Source: Pyrenula massariospora
Lineage: Eukaryota; Ascomycota; Eurotiomycetes; Pyrenulales; Pyrenulaceae
Direction: 5' to 3'
NCBI GenBank assembly: GCA_021030905.1
Contig: JAGFMI010000015.1
Span: 434,001 to 498,000 of the forward strand
DNA length: 64,000 nucleotides
The notes below the pieces were generated by a model. The model searched no databases. It saw only the letters and a list, made by a program, of their open reading frames with translations, and was not told the DNA's origin. Position numbers and translations under genes: made by a program. Shown piece by piece: positions 57,901-64,000 of this stretch; the stretch's first letter is position 1; each line of letters begins with the position of its first letter.

Positions 57901-58150
57901 CGCTCGGACGGGAGTCTTGTTCTCGTCGTTTGATCGTCTTGATAACTCCTTTCCACTGTCGCTGGGATAGATTCTTCGAGATCTTCCATTTCTGAAGTTG
58001 ACGTTCAACTTGCCCTTTGTTGGCTTGAAACCCTCGAGTGGCTAAAGTATCGACTAGCTCATCCAAAGTAACATCCTGTTCGATAAAAAGAGCTGTAATC
58101 GTACTCTTCTGGGCGTTCCACGCCTCTTCGGAAATCCGCCCCCTTGGCAT
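54977..58150 (-). CDS. Clr5-domain protein with C-terminal ankyrin repeats
   Basis: A single intron-less exon of 1057 residues. The N-terminal 60 residues are a Clr5 domain (ISEEAWNAQKSTITALFIEQ, LATRGFQANKGQVERQLQKW), a small DNA-binding-like module known from fission-yeast Clr5 and common in filamentous fungi. A Ser/Pro-rich linker (about 110-160) follows, then a long helical region with scattered degenerate ankyrin text (CAIHLAVEKQNERIVSRLLKAG at about 375). Clear ankyrin repeats lie at about 860-1010: LVQILLEAGADVNL and LVQVLLEARADVNL are adjacent, nearly alike in DNA too (about 55340-55500), then IVCSLLKAGADP and LDVVQLLMAN. The acidic C-terminus is DDREDEEYEDD. Clr5-ankyrin proteins form large, fast-changing families; the role is unknown, possibly transcriptional silencing or self/non-self recognition. 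Confidence 0.85.
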   Translation of the reverse strand: MPRGRISEEAWNAQKSTITALFIEQDVTLDELVDTLATRGFQANKGQVERQLQKWKISKNLSQRQWKGVIKTIKRREQDSRPSEVWFQDRRLDASRVRKAIQRYDLPKLRLPAAQSPSPGPMEDIRVCTPPRSPDAGILLARRSTPHHEKSGGANHHSSQRRVIMDGLPSLEFRNKLEVSFAPWFLRDPFQVSGHRMLQDILPVVGNYFTSMQWESRLMLPETSYSMDVQWQKIPEAVADFPIPLRTLDLSSGLHSYLWLIEFMVIGSTNGLFRPYKDQTLNLLVGAMDEVEVLDELLSIVRRYDFYVVIEKILDLQTTTSSLFGARALLSSVSLEDERLLEILLSRGVALEEIRSFNDGCAIHLAVEKQNERIVSRLLKAGIDPDGYVKSEHPNMKPLGRLLHFFLMKKDPRVIRISQAVVTVILDSRSAVYTVQECKIHWALLFLGAWMENATPFLEALCSYYRASDTLEFDFLCSTEIPSTAHEDDFSSIAHKMLVNISLPHGRVLSESCLFAAIQKQNLLMVEGLINHSPDAWRDVGYSMRYLDEDQIHWLLQSSIDLSSHLGNLLVAAIQSENLRLCLYFMDRDPQLKCLGDASHLISQENLCSIFETKNQQILSLLLPRLAQNSIGSWSDILKATFDRCGHGELSQTLIGLCLEEQPYTSQEQLLALILDESGKDGALQSLHMILKSSEQNKWRVDWSQLNALWDDTQAFGNGWAFGGDLLFLHALVNSGLPLTVTFFRACARGAHWDQTLPFLIGSKPSLVSELTDQGILLCFHHSNRSLSEVVQILELLTRNGATITDKWLTYVTSTNDKSYEIILRGLPCTVCTFRKEASGCVQPIAAAVRLGDTDLVKQLIREGFEINQRTYCRAENPFHMAFFWRRLDLVQILLEAGADVNLFDYPDDRTPLHIAVLLESLDLVQVLLEARADVNLRYHSPVYNYRRSALQDACRRGHFKIVCSLLKAGADPCYGDGTARSLPLAIAASHGHLDVVQLLMANFQDAWRLKQQCKSAAKEARRCRQNFIANFLEQKAEALADQIGIDDREDEEYEDD

Positions 58151-60591
58151 AGTCCTTTACTCAGAGAACAAATGTCGGATCATGTACAAAAGGAGAAAGC
58201 TTGAGTATAGGTCCAATCCACCTAGGGACCTTCGGAGCAAGTATTTCTTAAGAAGTCCACCAACTACTAAATACTATGGTAGTCATGAAGGTCACAGGTG
58301 GTCAGAGGTACGATGGAAGGGTGTCCCAGACTCTTGTCTGAGCCGAAAACTTGGGATCATGAGCTGGTGAGATGCAAGTAAATTGGAAAAGCGCGTTTAA
58401 AGCCAAGTAATGACTTTCTTCTAAAGTACAACTTGAGATTATCCTGTCAGTATCAGAATCTGTCGAGTCTCGAAAGCCTTGTTTGCGTGCTTAATTGAGT
58501 AGAGTAAAGCATGAGCAGCTATGTGTCGAAAGCGGGCTTTATAAGCTCAAAAATATCTGGAGCCTTTCTCATAAGGACCCTGGATGCAATGGTTGGCTGG
58601 TACCAAAATATCGCCAAGCCCGGAACTTTGCCAAGTCTCTCCCCTAGGCATGTCCGAAGACTAATCAGGCTTAGCCTCTGTTTCGGTGAGCTTTCCATCA
58701 TTGACCTGAGAGAAGTTAGGGAAATATGTAAAGCCTGCTTTCATCTGGTATTTGCGCGAATGTGATCAATCGCTCTATCAAGAAATCAACATGTCACATT
58801 CCAAGCTGGTGCGTAATTTCAAGGGGTGTACCTTGTGCCGTCAACCTCAGGACCTCATACACCATGGTCTGTCTCACTCGCCGGGCCAACTCGTCCACAT
58901 TGGTCGTGTTCAGGCCCACCGTGTCAATTGTATTCATTACTATCCCAACTTCAGTCACGTGGCCACATCTTAATTTGTCTCGCTCAAACCAATGACGGCG
59001 AATGAGGGTTGCAGAGAAAGAAAGCCGATGGCAACGCACTTTGATCAAAAATCCCCTTCTGCTTCTAAGATATGTACGCCAACTTACCAATCACAATAGG
59101 CATGATCGGTATCTTCGCTTGAATTGCGTGGTGAAACGTGCCTTTTTAAAAGAACAGCATTTTAGGGTTGAAATAGGACGACTGAGTGCCTAGTGAGAAC
59201 ACGTGCATGCTTCAGCTCGACCGCTGCTTCTCGGGGAGCATCCACCATGGCACTGTAGATCCAGTACCGTCCCTCTGAACGAAGAGAGTATCGACTACTA
59301 ATATTGCTCTGGAGACATTTGTTGTCAGCCTGTGCTTGAGCTACAACATGTTGAATATCCTCTGCGTGGAGTTGGACTCATGTGTCCCATGACCCTGTAC
59401 GACATGCCATGTTCCCAAGCCTGACTGCGGGCACTGCCTGCCTTCGCCCTTGTGACTCACTTGATTAGCAATCTCATCACAGGGTGGTTGTGTTAGCCAG
59501 ATGGCTGAGCAAGAAGTGTTCCAACGCGTCTGATGTTGCGCTGAGACCTCATTCCCAAAGAAGCTAAGCTAGAACAGCTTTAATGCCCCGAGGACGCGCC
59601 TCTGAAGAGCAAATGGCTGTGAAGCTTGAGGAGAAAAGGACTTGAATGCCACGGCCATCTTGGGCCATGTGAGCATACTTTATCATCAAATTGTCACGCC
59701 GACTCGCACGAGAATAAATATGGCAGCCGCAAGCTGAAGCAACGGGTGCGGTTTACACTGAGGAGATCTATCTTAATGATTATTTCAGCGATTGAGGTAA
59801 TCCATCTTAAGGCCATCCAAGATAAGTAAGATATTGATGCCGGCTCTCCTTGAAGCTCTCAACCCAACAGTCTACAAGAGAGGAAGGGTTCCTGGTTAGC
59901 CATAAAACTTACTTATCCCATCCTAACTTGTCAAACATCAGTTCCCTTGCATATTCAAAATTTTCCCAATCCCCAATTCATCGGACGTTCGACACCACTC
60001 AACATCCTCCCATTCAACCCTTCTTTCCACATGAAATAGAGATCGCCCGCCACAAGCCCCCCGAAGAGATAATCCACTCCTCGGGATTGCCACTTACGTC
60101 GTTGATCCATAAATCCGCCGGAGGATCTCGAGACTCCTCTCTTCCGTTCTAGATAGACCGGTATTTCTTGGAGAAGTGCCCGTCAATCTTTCGCTGAACT
60201 TCGAGGCTGGAAGGACTTGGATACATAGAATTGCGGAAGGGGAGTTGGGATCTCGAAATGTATAATTGAACTTCTGTTGCAAAATCTATGGAAACTTTTC
60301 CATGGCTGACATTGTCCTCTAAATAGGGGAAAGGTGAGTTTGAAGAGCATGAAGAACTTGGCTCTATATGCATCTTAGATCTAGAATTTTTTTTCCTAGT
60401 GCGCTTTTCCAAAACAAATGGCCGATCCCGGTTATAAAAATATAAAATGCTCTATCCGTCCCTCAACGTTACCAAGACTACTAACTTCTTCATGCACGCA
60501 TCACAATCATCGTCATCTTCAGAACGCATCTCACAATCCACCGTATAGGCATTCACATACCTCCCACAACCATCTCGATTATAAAGACAAC
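58151..60591. other. 2.4-kb gene-poor region
   Basis: Between the Clr5-ankyrin gene start and the ornithine carrier stop. Short frames on both strands; only 58794-59090 (minus) has recognisable text and is listed separately. No terminal repeats, transposase-like frame or RNA gene seen. Confidence 0.4.
58794..59090 (-). pseudogene. Possible relic of a lysophosphatidate acyltransferase-like gene
   Basis: The minus-strand frame contains IDTVGLNTTNVDELARRVRQTM, which resembles the C-terminal segment of 1-acylglycerol-3-phosphate acyltransferases (PI.T.GLT..DVD.L..RVR..M). I found neither the HX4D motif nor the FPEGTR motif upstream on that strand, so if the match is real this is a fragment. Chance resemblance is quite possible. 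Confidence 0.2.
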
Positions 60592-61734
60592 TCACCCAAA
60601 GCGACTCTTTAACCCTTCATACACCGCAAAAATAAATGCCGAGCTCGGCGCGCTGCGGAGACAGGTGATCCCGCACCCGCGGTAAAAGCCGCGCAGGCCG
60701 TCAGTCCTCCAGACCTGTTTCCCTGTGGCGAGAAATGCTTGTCGTCCCTTTGCCTGAGTGTCTGGGCGGCTGGATGAAGAGGAGAGCTCTTCGGTCTGCA
60801 TCCGCGATTTGATCGTGTCCGCCGGGTAGAACATGAAGTTGTACATAACGCCTGCGGTTGCGCCGGCGAGGAGCTGTTGGTGGAATTTGAGATCGGCCTT
60901 TATTTCCTGATCCTTGTTCCGTTCTTCTACAGCGTCCTTCGCACATCTAGTCTTCCTCCTGTCCAGGCTTAAGAAGAGAGCCTTGACACCCTCGTAGCCC
61001 CCGAACCATGCCGCGCTTCCCCCGGTCTCCCGGATCAGTGTACCGAGTTGACCGTGCCAAAAGCCAAGAAAGCCATGTTCGCGGAAGATTTGAGCAATTA
61101 GACGAAGCGGACCAGGGGGCTTTGGCTGCTGGACCGAAGAAGACACGGGCACCTGCATCTTGCACTTTACTAGCTCGATTGGCGTCAGAAGGAGCGAGGT
61201 GAAGGCTCCACTTGCGGCGCCACTAAGGAGCAGGAACTTCAGCGGCAGATCTTCTGATGATTGACCATCTTTCTTTGCTTGTCTGTGGTGTCGAAGGGAC
61301 GGCACGATTGCAATAAGCAAATCTTTCGCGATGCGATATGAGAAGAATAGTGACGAAGTCTCGATAGCGGCGCCGACTAGCGGGGCGGAGATCCCCCTGT
61401 AGAGAGATAGGAGGCCTGCTGTTCGATGGGCATGCGCCAGGACGGAGAGTGGCCCGGTGAATTGTGGGTGGTGAGGTGCTGAAACGACTGGAGAGGGAGA
61501 ATGCACGACGTGGGCGGGAGAGGTCGACAGGGTGGACGTCGATTGGAGGCGAACTTTGATTGTATCGAAAGGATATTCAATGAACTTGCCGACTATGCCG
61601 GCGAGAGAGCCGAAGAGAATGTCATGAAAGGCGGAAATTGCGGCAGATTGAGATGCGAGGTTCGTGGTGGTGCTTTGTGTGGTAGTGGAGGCACCTTTGG
61701 CTGTTTGAAGGGAAGACGCTGGATGAGCTTCCAT
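60592..61734 (-). CDS. arg-13: Mitochondrial ornithine carrier (arg-13/ORT1 type, SLC25 family)
   Basis: A single exon of 380 residues with three mitochondrial-carrier repeats. Signature motifs are YPFDTIKVRLQS (first), TPIELVKCKMQV (second) and YPADTIKSRMQT (third), each followed by the G-rich half (SLYRGISAPL, GFWHGQLGTL, GFYRGCGITC). LVGAAIETSSLFFSYRIA, ETGGSAAWFGGYEG and LRSAPSSAFIFAVYEGLK match the ornithine carrier branch, and the Glu in repeat 2 (PIELVKCK) replaces the usual Asp, as in basic-amino-acid carriers. It exchanges ornithine/citrulline or ornithine/proton across the inner membrane, supplying arginine synthesis. A Ser/Thr-rich N-terminal 30 residues and a linker in repeat 1 are variable. 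The function is assigned by motif recall; the carrier family is certain, the substrate likely. Confidence 0.88.
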   Translation of the reverse strand: MEAHPASSLQTAKGASTTTQSTTTNLASQSAAISAFHDILFGSLAGIVGKFIEYPFDTIKVRLQSTSTLSTSPAHVVHSPSPVVSAPHHPQFTGPLSVLAHAHRTAGLLSLYRGISAPLVGAAIETSSLFFSYRIAKDLLIAIVPSLRHHRQAKKDGQSSEDLPLKFLLLSGAASGAFTSLLLTPIELVKCKMQVPVSSSVQQPKPPGPLRLIAQIFREHGFLGFWHGQLGTLIRETGGSAAWFGGYEGVKALFLSLDRRKTRCAKDAVEERNKDQEIKADLKFHQQLLAGATAGVMYNFMFYPADTIKSRMQTEELSSSSSRPDTQAKGRQAFLATGKQVWRTDGLRGFYRGCGITCLRSAPSSAFIFAVYEGLKSRFG

Positions 61735-62288
61735 TGAAGCCAGTCGTCTTCGTAGATGAATATAAGTTTATGAGGCTCAGTTGTACTCAGAATGAGTGTT
61801 CTGCAAATGTTATCGAGGTAGCATTGTGCGGTCTGTCTACCCTGGGGCGAAGGGTAGCGGTGAGAGCTTTTGAGGTTAAATCAAGTTGACTGAGTCATGA
61901 TCGCCAACCACATCCACTATAGTGCATGCTATACATTGCGTCTCTGATCGCTCAAGCTGGGTACTCAGTGTGGACGAGCCGGTGTAGGAAGTGCCGGTCG
62001 AAAGTTGGTGCCCGATGCGAAAAATTTCCGACCGGCGCTCGAGCAGGGAATAGGGCATGGCGGAGACTAACATCGACAAGAGATAAGATAAGATTAGATG
62101 AAAGTTTTCCCGCACTGTCTTCATCAGCTCTTTCCTGGATTGACTCCTCATTAAGCGTTGTGCGCACTGTTTTTCTCTAAAAAAGTGCATATATATTTCG
62201 AAACACGCGAATGTATACTATTTCTCAAGCTAGAAATCGCCGTTAAAGCTTACCCTCCCAACACGAAGCTCCACGACCTCCGCACATC
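61735..62288. promoter_or_regulatory. Divergent promoter region of the ornithine carrier and CGR1
   Basis: 550 bp between two divergent start codons. It must hold both promoters. Short frames in it (61876-62190) overlap on both strands and are not credible. No specific element was recognised. Confidence 0.45.
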
Positions 62289-62682
62289 ATGTCGCAAAAG
62301 CCTCCGCCCACCAAGACCCTCCGCAAAAACGGTACCTCCCTCTCCCACCCCCACGCTCATCCCGCACACCCCTCCGCCAGCTCACACGCCCACAGGCAAA
62401 TCCTGGCACACCCCCCGTACCGCCTTCCGCCCAACCTCCGGCCTCACCACCTTCGCCAAACGCCAACAGGCGCGCTCCACCGCCTCCGCCACAAAGACCC
62501 TCGAGCGCGAGATGAAGGCTGAGAAGGAGTCGGCGAGGGAACGCTTCGTCGAGGGGATTAAAGAGCGGAGACGGAAGAAGGAGGAGCAGGCTCGGTTTGA
62601 GAAGATGGAGGAGAAGATGCATAGGAGGCGGGTGGAGAGGGTGAAGAGGAGGGAGAAGAGGAATAAATTGCTCGGGAAGTGA
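62289..62682 (+). CDS. CGR1: rRNA-processing protein Cgr1
   Basis: Exons 62289-62331 and 62396-62682, with a 64-nt intron (GTACCT donor, CTCAC branch, CACAG acceptor) joining KTLRKNG to KSWHTPRTAFRP; 109 residues, close to the usual 110-120. KSWHTPRTAFRPTSGLTTF is the conserved core. The remainder is a long basic, charged helix (FVEGIKERRRKKEEQARFEK, EKMHRRRVERVKRREKRNKLL), characteristic of the family. Cgr1 acts in the nucleolus in 60S pre-ribosome processing and supports heat tolerance in Aspergillus. The coding strand is C-rich in the first half (61 C to 16 G in 62281-62400) and G-rich in the second (60 G to 7 C in 62581-62700). Confidence 0.9.
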
Positions 62683-62955
62683 GTGGGATGGGGGAGTGGT
62701 GTGGAAGATGGGGTGGAGTGCATGGGGTCTGGCGTTAAAGGAGAAGGAAAGGTTCAGTGTGTTCAAACACGGCGGTTTTGGAAGCATATTTGATCAATGA
62801 AATTAGTACTGATCATCAGCAGGCTACCGTGAGGAAGTAAACCATCTATTTCGCTAGGCAAGCTCGTGGCAAATGATCCTTTTTCGTCTTCTCTATATTC
62901 AGTACGGGGTATCTTGTCTATATTATATCGTTCAAATCCGCATCGCATCCTAGAC

Positions 62956-63942
62956 TCATAGCTCATCGAAGAAACGTAGACGGTCATCTTCCCCTGAATG
63001 ACTTCCCTGGCCCAATTGTCCATGAGAGGACGGGGTCGACGGCATTGGTGGTGTAGAAGTCCGTTTGGAGCTGCCGTGGACCACGGCGCTTTTCACTATT
63101 TCTTGCACATCCTCCGGCACTGCATCCAATCGCTTCATGAGGTCTCCTCCTCTGACAGCCATGGCCTGCGTATCGTTTTCTTTCGCCTCGAAGCCCTGCA
63201 CGACACGGTCTTGCACCGTTCTATTCTCCCACCAGATTCCTACCAATACACTTACAATAATGATGATTGCACCACAGATCCAACAAAATCTTAGTCTCGA
63301 ACCAACCTTCTCCTTCCACTCCCTCTCCCTTTCTTCCCACTTTTCCACTGTCTTCCTGCACGCCTCTAATCTTTGTCCTAGCTCAGCTGCCTTTACACTT
63401 CCCCCTCGCAACCTCCCTTCCAGCTCCATGATGCTCCTCTCACGAAGCTCAAAGCCTTTTTGGAAATCATCCAGGCTTCTATCCACATCAGCCTGTAGTC
63501 CACCGCTTCCTGGTTCCGCAGAAATTGATCCGGCAAAGCTGTCCCTCATTGCCTCCGTCTGGTTGAGAAGGCTTTTGAAGGACGTTACCGTCGCGACAAG
63601 CTGGCCCAGCTTCTCTAGGAGGTTGTAGTACGTGTAGTCTAATCGTCGAGTGATTTCCGTGCTTGTCTTAGATATGTCATTTAATCGAGCCCTGAGCTCC
63701 TCTTCCGCATTCCTCGCCGCTAGTCGCAGTTTTGCAAGATCCTCTTTCGTTGCAGCGGCGACCTGGGCTTTCTTTCTTGCTTCCGACTCGTCAATACGCA
63801 TGCTAATCAATTGAGCGGTCGTAGGTTCCCGAGCCGGAGGCTGCGGCCGAAGACTAGACGTGGTGGGGCTACCATGCGAGCTATGGGGGCGAGAAGAATC
63901 GGAGACCGCGCGGGGACGAGTGTAGGAGCGGGAACTATTCAT
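62956..63942 (-). CDS. Conserved fungal coiled-coil membrane protein, unknown function
   Basis: A single exon of 328 residues from ATG at 63942. The first 45 residues are Ser/Arg/Pro-rich. Coiled coil fills about 50-110 (ATKEDLAKLRLAARNAEEEL) and 150-215 (KGFELRERSIMELEGRLRGG; KWEEREREWKEKV). One membrane span follows (FCWICGAIIIIVSVLVGIWW, about 220-240), then a tail of about 85 residues ending DDRLRFFDEL. The layout suggests a single-pass protein of an internal membrane with a long cytosolic coiled coil, such as a tether or adaptor. I recall similar hypothetical proteins in other Pezizomycotina but no function. It is convergent with CGR1 (273 bp between stops). Confidence 0.72.
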   Translation of the reverse strand: MNSSRSYTRPRAVSDSSRPHSSHGSPTTSSLRPQPPAREPTTAQLISMRIDESEARKKAQVAAATKEDLAKLRLAARNAEEELRARLNDISKTSTEITRRLDYTYYNLLEKLGQLVATVTSFKSLLNQTEAMRDSFAGSISAEPGSGGLQADVDRSLDDFQKGFELRERSIMELEGRLRGGSVKAAELGQRLEACRKTVEKWEEREREWKEKVGSRLRFCWICGAIIIIVSVLVGIWWENRTVQDRVVQGFEAKENDTQAMAVRGGDLMKRLDAVPEDVQEIVKSAVVHGSSKRTSTPPMPSTPSSHGQLGQGSHSGEDDRLRFFDEL

Positions 63943-64000
63943 CCGGCGGAGTGAATTGGTCGAGTTGTTATTGCTAGGAATGTGAAGGTGGAGATGATGC

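Noticed and set aside
1-64000. tRNA genes, transposons and virus-like elements
   Set aside because: Looking by eye for B-box sequences, long terminal or inverted repeats and transposase, reverse-transcriptase or integrase text gave nothing convincing; a dedicated search could still find short or decayed copies.

Overview
The window is nuclear DNA from a filamentous ascomycete (Pezizomycotina). Genes are intron-bearing with short introns (mostly 45-100 nt, GTNNGT..CTNAC..AG), carry typical fungal families (OPT transporter, AA9 monooxygenase, Clr5-ankyrin protein, Vps10, Alg6, arg-13-type carrier), and lie singly on both strands with 0.2-3 kb between them. A Leotiomycete or a relative is my guess from the flavour of the conserved hypothetical proteins; the sequence alone does not prove it. 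No tRNA, rRNA, CRISPR or intact transposon was recognised.

Layout, left to right. 1-7.3 kb (all minus strand): a partial conserved fungal protein, mitochondrial ribosomal protein mL54, a phytanoyl-CoA-dioxygenase-type Fe(II)/2OG oxygenase and a zinc alcohol dehydrogenase with a (GATG)14 microsatellite just upstream. 8.9-16 kb (minus): a copper P-type ATPase with a long cysteine-rich N-terminus and an apparent one-base frameshift, then a six-exon oligopeptide transporter. 18.7-24.3 kb: a cupin/membrane protein, a 1.9-kb convergent spacer full of simple repeats, a Ser-rich GPI-type wall protein and an AA9 lytic polysaccharide monooxygenase. 24.3-27.7 kb is gene-poor. 27.7-35.7 kb (plus): a conserved fungal protein and the vacuolar sorting receptor Vps10. 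36.9-45.2 kb: cytidine deaminase, RanGAP (Rna1), the copper chaperone Cox17 (three exons), Alg6, and a nucleolin/Nsr1-type protein behind a promoter with a reiterated TGAGGGCT octamer. 46-54 kb (plus): a membrane-anchored conserved protein, the exocyst subunit Sec10 and a GH51 arabinofuranosidase. 55-64 kb: a Clr5-ankyrin protein, a gene-poor gap with a possible relic, the mitochondrial ornithine carrier, the nucleolar protein Cgr1 and a coiled-coil membrane protein.

Most genes are unlinked housekeeping genes (trafficking: Vps10, Sec10; N-glycosylation: Alg6; ribosome production: mL54, nucleolin, Cgr1; nuclear transport: Rna1; respiration: Cox17; arginine metabolism: ornithine carrier). Secreted enzymes (AA9, GH51) and importers (OPT) point to a plant-matter-degrading lifestyle.

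The most unusual signal is compositional. At about ten places the top strand changes abruptly from a C-rich arm to a G-rich arm, always in that order, whatever the direction of the gene, and also in non-coding DNA at 20.0-21.2 kb. This dyad-symmetric GC-skew switch has the polarity of replication origins and is not explained by codon usage. Other points of interest are the octamer-repeat promoter, a probable GC-AG intron in COX17, the Cu-ATPase frameshift and a long low-complexity insertion in the cytidine deaminase.
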